From IMG/VR virus record IMGVR_UViG_3300020214_000025, positions 1 to 48,094 of that record: DNA of 48,094 bases; one strand, 5' to 3'. Source of the DNA: a virus. The notes below the pieces were generated by a model. That model saw nothing but the letters and a program-made list of their open reading frames with translations. It was not told where the DNA came from and searched no databases. The position numbers were made by a program, and so were the translations under genes. Of the stretch, positions 30,887 through 38,229 are shown piece after piece. Numbering within the stretch: the first letter of the stretch is position 1; the number at the start of each line of letters is the position of its first letter.

Positions 30887-31450
30887 CTACATTTTTCCGA
30901 TTACTGAGTCCTGTTCTAATTGATCACCCCAAGCATCAAACCCAAAATGTCTTTTTCGTGCAAAGATGTCTATTCGTGGTTCAGGTGACATTGAACGAAT
31001 TAATTCGTAAAAATCATCAGGTTTTGCCGAATGGTTATCTCGTTGTGGTGATGCTTTTAACCAATTAAGTTTTCCACCACCAATAAATTTCTGCATTGGT
31101 TTTCCAAAGAAACCAAGTATGCAAAACTCACTTGCAAATTTATAAGCGAAACATGGTGCTATTCCACTTGGCTTAACCCAAGGTAGTGTTAGATGATAGT
31201 TAACCCCCCAAGATTTGAAAATATTCCAACTGTGTTCAAGCATCTTGTTTGTAATCCACATGTAAACATGACATCCAATGTCAGCATATTCGTTTATTGG
31301 AAATTGTTTTATCTCATCTAACGTCATTGTCTTATATGGTAATTCTTTACGCCTGTTTGGTCTGAGGTTTGTTTTACCCGTTAAGGATATTTCCCAAGGT
31401 GGATCAATAACAATGGTTTTGTAAAATTGTCTAGTGGGTAGATTTTTCAT
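30887..31450 (-). CDS. MT-A70-family N6-adenine methyltransferase (second copy)
   Basis: The 187-residue product has the catalytic DPPW (residues 16-19, IVIDPPWEIS), LPYKTMTLDEI, HVYMWITNKM and the SAM-fold ending ARKRHFGFDAWGDQ. The fold and motif order are those of MT-A70 enzymes that methylate adenine N6. It overlaps the upstream methyltransferase by 4 nt (ATGA). Both copies keep DPPW, so both could be active. The substrate may be viral DNA. Confidence 0.82.
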   Translation of the reverse strand: MKNLPTRQFYKTIVIDPPWEISLTGKTNLRPNRRKELPYKTMTLDEIKQFPINEYADIGCHVYMWITNKMLEHSWNIFKSWGVNYHLTLPWVKPSGIAPCFAYKFASEFCILGFFGKPMQKFIGGGKLNWLKASPQRDNHSAKPDDFYELIRSMSPEPRIDIFARKRHFGFDAWGDQLEQDSVIGKM

Positions 31451-31980
31451 TTGTTTACCTCATTACCCCAAGCATCCCATCCCTCAACTTTTTCCCTAGC
31501 AAACAATTCAATGCGTGGCAAATCTCCGCAAAGTTGGACTATTTTCTCTCTCACCTCGTTTGGTTTTTTACTATGCTCTTCAGGTATAGATTCGACTATT
31601 TGCCTCACGCCTGCATTAATTCTTTGAGGCTTGCCTTTTGTAGCCAATAGACATACTTCTGCGTTTGCCCTAGTCCATCTACCCATTCCCATAAACCAAG
31701 TTCCAAGTCCAGTTTTTTTAACCCAAGTGAAAGCAACTGTCTTATATTCAAACCCCCAAGCTTTAATTATATTAAAACACTCGTTCAGTTTAGGGTAAGT
31801 AACCCACAAGAATAAAATACAGTTGTCGTCAGCTATGTCTTTGACAGGTAAATTTGCTATGTCATTTAATGACATCACTGGATATTTGCAACAAGCTCCA
31901 CGGTTTCCAGCCAGTGCCTTATCATTGTAAGACCAAGGTGGATCTGCATAAATTATTTTGTATTTTTTGTTTGTCAGCAT
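31447..31980 (-). CDS. MT-A70-family N6-adenine methyltransferase (first copy)
   Basis: The 177-residue product has IIYADPPWSYND (DPPW at 13-16), YPVMSLNDIANLP, CILFLWVTYP, TFTWVKK-type motifs and the ending FAREKVEGWDAWGNE. The promoter CTTATATTA ends 20 nt before the ATG. It is only distantly similar to its downstream partner, so the duplication is old or the two were acquired separately. The pair may act as a heterodimer, as MT-A70 proteins do elsewhere. Confidence 0.82.
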   Translation of the reverse strand: MLTNKKYKIIYADPPWSYNDKALAGNRGACCKYPVMSLNDIANLPVKDIADDNCILFLWVTYPKLNECFNIIKAWGFEYKTVAFTWVKKTGLGTWFMGMGRWTRANAEVCLLATKGKPQRINAGVRQIVESIPEEHSKKPNEVREKIVQLCGDLPRIELFAREKVEGWDAWGNEVNK

Positions 31981-32000
31981 ACAAACATAATGTTAAAACT

Positions 32001-32009
32001 TAATATAAG
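32001..32009 (-). promoter_or_regulatory. TATA-box promoter of the methyltransferase pair
   Basis: CTTATATTA on the minus strand ends 20 nt before the start codon at 31980. Confidence 0.55.
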
Positions 32010-32014
32010 TGTTT

Positions 32015-32218
32015 CTACAAATTAAAAAGGGTAAACGTTACGTCTTTACCTAGCTTGCGACCTGCAAGAACGAAGGCATTTGCTCTGAGTGCTGCCTTTA
32101 CACTCATAGGTCTAAGAGAGCTACCGAATTATTGTTGTTTTTGTAACCAAGTTTTGTTTCTTGGTTTTCCTCTTGATCTAGAGTGCCCAACAATAAAGAG
32201 TAATCTCTGACGACCCAA
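32015..32218 (-). pseudogene. Interrupted small gene with one in-frame TAA
   Basis: A TATA element (32237-32245, TTTATATTT) ends 18 nt before a TTG at 32218, the spacing seen at true genes here. From it 29 codons are open (GRQRLLFIVGHSRSRGKP), then TAA (32129-32131, in the context CAA CAA TAA), then 37 codons in the same frame (FGSSLRPMSVKAALRAN, VLAGRKLGKDVTF) before the final stop. Both halves look like protein. A single C-to-T change of a third CAA would explain it. Read-through or two small proteins are alternatives. Confidence 0.5.
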
Positions 32219-32247
32219 AGTAGTTACTTTATAACCAAATATAAACT

Positions 32248-32418
32248 TTACTCGTTTTTATTGAGTTTGTCGTCATTGGCCTTGTCTTCACAAAGAAAGG
32301 TAAGCTTCCAAAAAGTCCGTTTGTCTTCAAGAGAAACCTTGTCAGGTGTAAGATTAGCAAACGCCAATTCAAACCATCTGACAAGTGTTTTATAGTCGCG
32401 AATCTCAAATTCAACCAT
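32248..32418 (-). CDS. Small protein of unknown function (56 aa)
   Basis: An ATG-started frame (EFEIRDYKTLVRWFELAFA, then LEDKRTFWKLTFLCED) with a TATA-like TTTTAAATA upstream. It is acidic and aromatic with balanced composition. Another frame over the same bases looks non-coding by comparison. Confidence 0.5.
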   Translation of the reverse strand: MVEFEIRDYKTLVRWFELAFANLTPDKVSLEDKRTFWKLTFLCEDKANDDKLNKNE

Positions 32419-32440
32419 TTTATTAAATAAAACAGGGTAT

Positions 32441-32635
32441 TTAAAATCTTTTGTGGAGAGTTGACTTTTTGCGCGATCTTACTTTGTATCTAAGAAAATA
32501 ACCGCAACATGGGCAGTGTGGCTCTTTTGTGCAAATAAACAAATCGCAAAGCGTACATCTTCTGGACACCCTGTAATTTCTCATCCCCAGTGGGGCTTTC
32601 ATCCGTTCACAAATATTCTTGCAAAAGTGTGTCAT
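32441..32635 (-). CDS. Thaumarchaeal-type zinc protein (64 aa), paralogue of 30445
   Basis: Start chosen at the ATG 21 nt behind TTTATATTG (32657-32665). The ligands are CKNICERMK, RRCTLCDLFIC and CPCCGYFLRYK, colinear with those of the gene at 30445, followed by a basic tail. Confidence 0.65.
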   Translation of the reverse strand: MTHFCKNICERMKAPLGMRNYRVSRRCTLCDLFICTKEPHCPCCGYFLRYKVRSRKKSTLHKRF

Positions 32636-32725
32636 TAGAATCTTTTGCAGAGACCTCAATATAAACCTACCTGCACTTTAATGTTATTTCATAAACCTTT
32701 AATACTGCTAATAAGTAAACCAAGC

Positions 32726-32854
32726 ATGGCTAGCGAAGAAAAACCACAGGAAAAGCCCGTCAAGCACGAAAAAGCAGAAAAGAAATGTACTTGTACTCCG
32801 ACCATTGGGAGACATATTTATTGCCAGATACATGGCGACAGAGATAAAATCTGA
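32726..32854 (+). CDS. Small Lys/Glu-rich zinc protein (42 aa)
   Basis: A charged N-terminal tail (EEKPQEKPVKHEKAEKK) is followed by CTCTPTIGRHIYCQIH, a Cys/His zinc site. TATA-like CTTTAATAC lies about 20 nt upstream. Its stop lies in the first of the three repeats at 32851. Confidence 0.5.
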   Translation: MASEEKPQEKPVKHEKAEKKCTCTPTIGRHIYCQIHGDRDKI

Positions 32855-32880
32855 CAAATTTTGACAAATTTTGACAAAGT
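32851..32880 (+). promoter_or_regulatory. Triple 10-bp direct repeat upstream of the portal gene
   Basis: CTGACAAATT, TTGACAAATT and TTGACAAAGT follow each other without gap, a period of one DNA turn. A TATA-like GTTTATTAG follows at once and the portal ATG is 28 nt behind the last repeat. It may be a cooperative operator controlling the head genes. Confidence 0.55.
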
Positions 32881-32908
32881 TTATTAGTGAGAAAACCAGA
32901 GAAAACAC

Positions 32909-34783
32909 ATGGGTTTAAAGGATTATCTTGTAAATCTTGGCAAGTCTCTGACCAATACCACCAAAGCTTATACTGAAACCACGTCAAGACCGTCCATTGT
33001 ACAGCCTTACATGTCAACAGACACTGGCGCAAAACTGCCTATTTTCCCGTTTCCCCTGATAATGATTTACGAATTAGCTGATAATATTGATGCTATTAGA
33101 ATACCCATTGAAACCCTGAACCGCGAAATGTTTAAAAACGGATTTGAAATTACGGAACGCTGGAAGTACAAGTGCAATAACTGTTCCAAGGAATTTAAGT
33201 ATGCGCCAAACATTACGGTAGAAGGCGAAATAAGCACGAATTTACACCGAGTACAGTGTGATTCTTGCCTTAGTTATGATTTAAGACGACCTATAGCAGA
33301 ACACAGAAAACTGCTTGAAAAACTAATGACACAGCCCGTTAATGGCAACAATCAGAATTTGGAAGATGTTGCAAGACAGCTAGAACGTGATTTGGAAATT
33401 GCCGACAACGCATATCTGTTGCTGTTAAAGAATTATTTTATAAACGGATCAGGCGACATTGATCTGCAAAAAACCGAAATAAAAGAAATTCTCAGAATTG
33501 ATCCACCGCAGGTTGCCATGATTGCAGATAGTGATGGTCGGATAGGTTACGATGATAAACGCAACCGAGTTTTTGTTTGTCCCCGTTTTGAACACCGAGA
33601 CAAACGACTTTACTCACAAAAGTGTGATCGTTGCGGTGCTAAGGCGATTAAGGCCATAATGGAAGTTAACTCCGTTTATTCTGTTGGAATACCCCAACCG
33701 AAACGTGTTATTTATGCAGATGGTGAAGTGATTTGGAAGGCAGGTAAATACAAACCCTCGCTGATTTATGGGCTGTCGCCTATCTACGCAATTTGGTCTA
33801 AAGCAATGGCTTTGTCGCACATGGACGAATATGTGAGAAAATATTTTGACAAAATGAGACCGCCAAGAGGACTTTTGGTTATTGCCTCAAGAAACTATGA
33901 GACATTTCGTAAGTCTTGGGACGCATTGGAACAAAAAGCTGTTGAAGATCCATACATGATACATCCGCTAATGGTCGAATCCGACAAGGGTGGGAAAAAC
34001 ATGGCTAATTGGATTGACTTTACAGGCTCTTTGCAAGAATTACAATTTATTGAGGTAAGAAAAGAACTGAGGCAGATAATTGGGGCTGTTTACGGTGTGC
34101 TTCCGCTTTATTATGGTGAAATGGTGGGCGGTTGGAGTCAGGAGGGCTTGCAAGTTACCATTACAAACAGAGCAGTAAAATGGGGACAAGACGTGCTTTA
34201 CAAGTCATTCTTTAAGAAATTTGCAGAGGTTATGGGCATAGATGATTGGGATTTAAAGCTTGTTGCAGGTGAAGAAAATGACAAACTGTCGGAATTACAA
34301 AGAGAGGGAGTAGAAATACAAAACATGGCGTTGTTGCAGCAAATGGGCTTTATTATCACTCGAACTCACACTGGTGAGTTTAATGTTTCAAAAGAATCGA
34401 CATTAAATCAACAACAACTCGACATGGGGAACAGTGGTATAAATTCAAGAGGTAGGGGAACCGCGGCTCCAATAGAGCAAAGACAAAACTTTTCTGGTGA
34501 GCCAACATTAAATAGGCCGTCAGATATGGGTGGAGTTGCTCAGGGGCACCCGTCTTCTGGAAATGGAACGTCTCTCTCTCAGAAAAGCTTTCCTGACGGA
34601 ATAACACCTACAAACTTTGAAGTTGTAAAGAAAACACTGCAAACAGCCGTAGACTATGGCTGGAAAAAGACAAAAACTGTAGACGAATTAAGAAAATATA
34701 CTGGAATGACGGTAAGGCAAGCTAGGGATATTGTGCAAAGCGAGTTTGAAGGCATAAGAAAATGGGAAGACAATGACGACTAA
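32909..34783 (+). CDS. Portal protein with two zinc-ribbon insertions
   Basis: The 624-residue product has the landmarks of HK97/SPP1-type portals: an N-terminal crown-side region (NIDAIRIPIETLNREMFKNG), the wing strands (EILRIDPPQVAMIAD), the clip/stem (YVRKYFDKMRPPRGLLVI) and EVRKELRQIIGAVYGVLPLYYGE. Unusually it carries two C4 zinc sites: CNNC with CDSC near residues 90-125, and CPRF with CDRC near 210-250. Portals form the dodecamer at the capsid vertex through which DNA enters. The C-terminal 100 residues are Gly/Gln-rich and end in a helical segment. It opens the head module. Confidence 0.85.
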   Translation: MGLKDYLVNLGKSLTNTTKAYTETTSRPSIVQPYMSTDTGAKLPIFPFPLIMIYELADNIDAIRIPIETLNREMFKNGFEITERWKYKCNNCSKEFKYAPNITVEGEISTNLHRVQCDSCLSYDLRRPIAEHRKLLEKLMTQPVNGNNQNLEDVARQLERDLEIADNAYLLLLKNYFINGSGDIDLQKTEIKEILRIDPPQVAMIADSDGRIGYDDKRNRVFVCPRFEHRDKRLYSQKCDRCGAKAIKAIMEVNSVYSVGIPQPKRVIYADGEVIWKAGKYKPSLIYGLSPIYAIWSKAMALSHMDEYVRKYFDKMRPPRGLLVIASRNYETFRKSWDALEQKAVEDPYMIHPLMVESDKGGKNMANWIDFTGSLQELQFIEVRKELRQIIGAVYGVLPLYYGEMVGGWSQEGLQVTITNRAVKWGQDVLYKSFFKKFAEVMGIDDWDLKLVAGEENDKLSELQREGVEIQNMALLQQMGFIITRTHTGEFNVSKESTLNQQQLDMGNSGINSRGRGTAAPIEQRQNFSGEPTLNRPSDMGGVAQGHPSSGNGTSLSQKSFPDGITPTNFEVVKKTLQTAVDYGWKKTKTVDELRKYTGMTVRQARDIVQSEFEGIRKWEDNDD

Positions 34784-35216
34784 ACTAAACGTAAACACTG
34801 GTCAAACCCATATGGGGAAAAAAATTTGGGAAATACACCAAAAAAATGAATATACAAAAGTAAACAACTATAAAGAGGGAATGTGTTTTAATTGCTTTGA
34901 AAACAATGCGGTGTCAGCGTTAATACTCGATATATGCGGTGATTGTGCTGGAAAACGTGGCAGAGAGACCATTTTGGTTCCAATTAAATCAGTTTATTAC
35001 GGCATGTGTTATTTTTGTGGCAATTATAAGTTCAATATGGAACAAATAAATGCAAGGTTGTGCCACAAATGTCACAAAAAAGTGGCAAAAGTAATGCGAG
35101 CTTACAACAAAAAGGGTGGAATGTTTAATGCTGATCCGTTTTGGGTGAGGCAAAGAAAGAAAAACGGCAAAGACTGGCGAATAATTTTTGGTCAGGGTTT
35201 AGGAAACAGCCGTTAG
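34773..35216 (+). CDS. Multi-zinc-ribbon protein (147 aa)
   Basis: It overlaps the portal gene by 11 nt. Four Cys pairs (MCFNCFE, ICGDCAG, MCYFCGN, LCHKCHK) form two C4 ribbons, followed by a basic, aromatic tail. Location suggests a virion or packaging factor. The gene ends convergently with the gene at 35213. Confidence 0.6.
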   Translation: MTTKLNVNTGQTHMGKKIWEIHQKNEYTKVNNYKEGMCFNCFENNAVSALILDICGDCAGKRGRETILVPIKSVYYGMCYFCGNYKFNMEQINARLCHKCHKKVAKVMRAYNKKGGMFNADPFWVRQRKKNGKDWRIIFGQGLGNSR

Positions 35217-35653
35217 CCGTTTTTTAGAATAAAATTAATTCTGTCTAGCTCAAAATCATAGTACCTGTGTGAATAATCTAAGTTTTTCTCATGGTTTTTT
35301 TCGTCATTTGTGATAAATCTGTCAACATGCCACTCTAAAAGAGGTTTTCTAAGAAACCTTGGAAAAAAACAGAGCTTCATTTTTTTCTTGTTAAAAAAAA
35401 TCTTGTTAAAAACAACTAATTTGGTATTTTGATCTGCATAATCGTACAAAGTGCCGTTTCTAAAATGCACAAGTGATTTTTGCAGTGTCGGTTTTTCTTT
35501 TAGGCTATTGGAATTTGTCACAACCCACAACTTTGATTTGTCTTTGATATATAAATCTACAATATTTATTTTTTTAAGAGGCTCGTTTAGAAAACCACGA
35601 TAAAAATTTTCAAAGTCTTGCAAACTGGAATAAACATAAATTGATGAAGCCAT
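35213..35653 (-). CDS. Protein of unknown function on the opposite strand (146 aa)
   Basis: A basic alpha/beta protein (NIVDLYIKDKSKLWVVTNSN, LVVFNKIFFNKKKMKL). It is one of two reverse genes inside the head-tail module and has a TATA-like TTTATTAATAAG upstream. Such insertions are often later acquisitions. No domain is recognised. Confidence 0.5.
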   Translation of the reverse strand: MASSIYVYSSLQDFENFYRGFLNEPLKKINIVDLYIKDKSKLWVVTNSNSLKEKPTLQKSLVHFRNGTLYDYADQNTKLVVFNKIFFNKKKMKLCFFPRFLRKPLLEWHVDRFITNDEKNHEKNLDYSHRYYDFELDRINFILKNG

Positions 35654-35700
35654 AAAAAATAAATGCGAAACCTTATTAATAAATGCTTCTCTAAATAAAC

Positions 35701-35955
35701 ATGCAAGAAATAGACTTTATGACCGAACTTGCAACAAAAACTCTGCCAGCAGTATTAGTAGCTCTTGGTACAGGTCTTGTAGCATATATAAGAAAAATGC
35801 AAAAAATTCATAATGAACTGTGTAAAAAAGTCGAAATGCTACAAAAAACCATTATTGTTTTAGCAAAAACCATTGATAATCAAACAAAAAGAAATCATCC
35901 TGAAAATACAACCGAATTAGACGAACTTGTGCGTGAATTATTAAGCAAAGATTAA
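35701..35955 (+). CDS. Small membrane protein with coiled coil (84 aa)
   Basis: One hydrophobic helix (LPAVLVALGTGLVAYI) near the N-terminus, then a heptad-like helix (ELCKKVEMLQKTIIVLAKTI) and an acidic end. The size and topology recall holin-like or spanin-like proteins, but the evidence is only topological. Confidence 0.5.
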   Translation: MQEIDFMTELATKTLPAVLVALGTGLVAYIRKMQKIHNELCKKVEMLQKTIIVLAKTIDNQTKRNHPENTTELDELVRELLSKD

Positions 35956-35980
35956 ATAACACATTGCTTTCTAAAAAAGA

Positions 35981-36256
35981 ATGGGAAGTGAAGTAGTTAC
36001 GCTGCTTGCTCTCGCGGCAGCAGCTCTCGGAGCAGTTGCCTCAACAATACAGGGTTATAAATCCTCAAATGGTGAAGGCTATTCTGCGAAAAAACTTGCG
36101 TCTGCACTAATATCTTCAGTGTTCTTTGCTTTTGGCATTGTAAACATTGCTGGACTACAGAACACGGAAAATAATATTGGCCTAGTAGGCGTAGTAATTA
36201 CGAATGCCTTACTTGGCTATGGTGTAGACAAAGCACATGCCGTTTTGGACAAATAA
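35981..36256 (+). CDS. Small membrane protein (91 aa)
   Basis: Three hydrophobic segments (VVTLLALAAAALGAVA, ALISSVFFAFGIVNIAGL, GLVGVVITNALLGYGV) with Gly/Ala-rich faces. It may be a holin or virion membrane component; it pairs with the preceding gene. A T-run follows the stop. Confidence 0.5.
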   Translation: MGSEVVTLLALAAAALGAVASTIQGYKSSNGEGYSAKKLASALISSVFFAFGIVNIAGLQNTENNIGLVGVVITNALLGYGVDKAHAVLDK

Positions 36257-36283
36257 TCCAAAAACAAACTCTTTTTTTATCAG

Positions 36284-36293
36284 AATATTTATT
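36284..36293 (+). promoter_or_regulatory. TATA-box promoter of the prohead protease gene
   Basis: AATATTTATT ends 23 nt before the ATG at 36317. The alternative ATG at 36299 is only 5 nt away and cannot be used by the same transcript. Confidence 0.6.
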
Positions 36294-36316
36294 AAGACAT
36301 GGGTGTTCTTTTATAT

Positions 36317-37594
36317 ATGGAAGATATACTGTTTTTTAACGGATTTGAAACATCGCTAAAAAGCATGGAGTCTGTAAAATCAGAAGAAAGGTATTTTGAG
36401 GGACTATTAACGGTTCAAATGAAAGATAAACAAGGCGAAATTACTATTGTTGACGAACTTTACAAAGTTTTACCGATTTGGATGGACAGGGGAGCTCCAA
36501 TTTCTGACACACATTCCAACAGAATTATCGGAAAAGGAATTAATTATTCAAGAACAACCGTAAAAAATGCTGACGGTGTAGACCTGCCAGCAATCAAAAT
36601 AACAGGTAAAATTTACAATGATTACGAACTAGATAATTTAATTTGGGATAAAATTAAAAATAAAGAGTATAAAGGACTGTCGTTTGGCGGTGCGACCAGA
36701 ACAAACCGTACACCAGTAGTGATGAAGGATGGGTCGATTGCATATGCTTTAAAAGACCTTGAACACTACGAAGTTGCTGTCTGCAAAGATCCAGCCGTAC
36801 CTATGGCACTAATTACTGATTTTAATCCACTTGCAAAAGCAATGACAGAAAACATAACTGAGCGTGGTGACAAAATGGTTATACAGTGTTCAAAATTTGG
36901 CTGTTATGTAGAAAAATCAGATAATGCAATAAAAGCAAATCTTGCTCAATATAAAACGTTTGAAGAAAAAGTACAAGCGTTAATCAGAGAAGGACATTCG
37001 GAAGAAAGTGCCAAAAATATAGTTGGTTCGTTTGTCAAAAACGAAAAAACGAAAACAAGTGAAGGTGGTGACGGAGGAACAATGACTACAGAAACCAGTG
37101 GAACTAATAACCCGACCTATAATAAAAGACCTAAAACGGCTGATTTTTCTAACGCTGATTTAAATTTGGGCATGAATAAATTAGCTTCTATGAAAAAAAA
37201 TCTCGAAATCTTAGGAAAAACAGTGTTTATTAGATCAATTAAAAATTATTTAGAAAACAACATAAACAAGAAATGGGAGAAAAATTTTGATGGAACTTGG
37301 AATACGCCAACTGGTAAAAAACCCAAAGAGCTAGATGTATACGGTGACGAGTCAAATTTAAAAGAGGGAGTACATTATAAACAATTAGGAGAGCCAGTAA
37401 AAACAGATCAACAGATAAAACAAGATGAAAAAGATGCAAGAGCAGCAAAACGAAGAGCAGCCCGTTATGCAAAATTGGGCAATACGACTGGTATTGATCA
37501 AAGAACAAACAAATTACTCAGACGGCAACAACGAGAACAAAGAAACCAAAGCGGTTCTTCTCTCAATGACAGAAACGCCTATAATGCGTTATAA
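36317..37594 (+). CDS. Prohead protease (HK97 gp4/U35 family) with long C-terminal extension
   Basis: The 425-residue product has the catalytic triad of the herpesvirus/HK97 protease fold: His66 in ISDTHSNRI, Ser122 in YKGLSFGG, and Glu152 in LEHYEVAV, close to the HK97 positions. It cleaves scaffold and capsid precursors during head maturation. The region after residue 185 is a Lys- and Asn-rich extension that may act as internal scaffold. Confidence 0.85.
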   Translation: MEDILFFNGFETSLKSMESVKSEERYFEGLLTVQMKDKQGEITIVDELYKVLPIWMDRGAPISDTHSNRIIGKGINYSRTTVKNADGVDLPAIKITGKIYNDYELDNLIWDKIKNKEYKGLSFGGATRTNRTPVVMKDGSIAYALKDLEHYEVAVCKDPAVPMALITDFNPLAKAMTENITERGDKMVIQCSKFGCYVEKSDNAIKANLAQYKTFEEKVQALIREGHSEESAKNIVGSFVKNEKTKTSEGGDGGTMTTETSGTNNPTYNKRPKTADFSNADLNLGMNKLASMKKNLEILGKTVFIRSIKNYLENNINKKWEKNFDGTWNTPTGKKPKELDVYGDESNLKEGVHYKQLGEPVKTDQQIKQDEKDARAAKRRAARYAKLGNTTGIDQRTNKLLRRQQREQRNQSGSSLNDRNAYNAL

Positions 37595-37643
37595 AACCAA
37601 CAAAACTTAAGCCAAAACAAAAAACAGCAATATATATATACCC

Positions 37644-37654
37644 ATATATTTAAA
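37644..37654 (+). promoter_or_regulatory. Promoter of the scaffold-capsid operon
   Basis: ATATATTTAAA lies 13 nt before the ATG at 37668, and a second AT box TATATATATA (37631-37640) lies 27 nt before it. The capsid gene has no separate box, so this is the major late promoter candidate. Confidence 0.5.
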
Positions 37655-37667
37655 GGTTTGTAATAAC

Positions 37668-38228
37668 ATGACTCTAGAAGAACTACGAAAAGTAGACGAA
37701 AAGGTAGAAGACGAAGAAAGTGACGAAGAAGAGGAAGATACAAAAAAATCTTTTGATGAGGCTTTACTTGAAACACTATCAACACTAACTGACCATGTAA
37801 AAGCAATAACAGAATCTCAAATTTCTCTTGAAAGCAGACTAAAAGCTATGGAAACACCGTCTGACCTGCCATTGAAGCCAAAAGAATCTGATTCAGAGGA
37901 TATTGGCGCAAAGGTAGAAGCTCCAGACACATATCAATCTAATTCTGTCCAAGCATCACTAGATGATGATGGTTCAGAAACAGAAGATGATGCTTCAGGC
38001 TATTCTCTGCAAAAATCAGCAGAAACTGAGAAAGCTAGTTATGACGAAACCGAAACACCTCGACCAAACGCAGCTTTAGAAACAGTTAATAAATCAACAT
38101 CATCTGTTGAACTTAACATGATTCTAAAAGATGCAAGAGCCGAAGGTTATGAAGGACTGTCAAAAGTAGCACAAAAAATTCTGAGAGGCGATTATTACGC
38201 TCCATCAGAAGAAGAGAGGTTATTCTAA
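37668..38228 (+). CDS. Acidic scaffold-like protein
   Basis: The 186-residue product begins with an extreme acidic run (VEDEESDEEEEDTKKS), then a coiled-coil region (LLETLSTLTDHVKAITES), then a low-complexity linker, and ends in a helical segment near DYYAPSEEERLF. Scaffolding proteins of HK97-like phages are short, acidic and coiled-coil, and lie between protease and capsid gene, as here. The stop is 1 nt from the capsid start. Confidence 0.6.
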   Translation: MTLEELRKVDEKVEDEESDEEEEDTKKSFDEALLETLSTLTDHVKAITESQISLESRLKAMETPSDLPLKPKESDSEDIGAKVEAPDTYQSNSVQASLDDDGSETEDDASGYSLQKSAETEKASYDETETPRPNAALETVNKSTSSVELNMILKDARAEGYEGLSKVAQKILRGDYYAPSEEERLF

Positions 38229-38229
38229 A

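Noticed and set aside
32229-32414. A 61-codon frame overlapping the gene at 32248-32418
   Set aside because: The alternative frame 32248-32418 has better amino-acid composition and a promoter; this one is a shadow.
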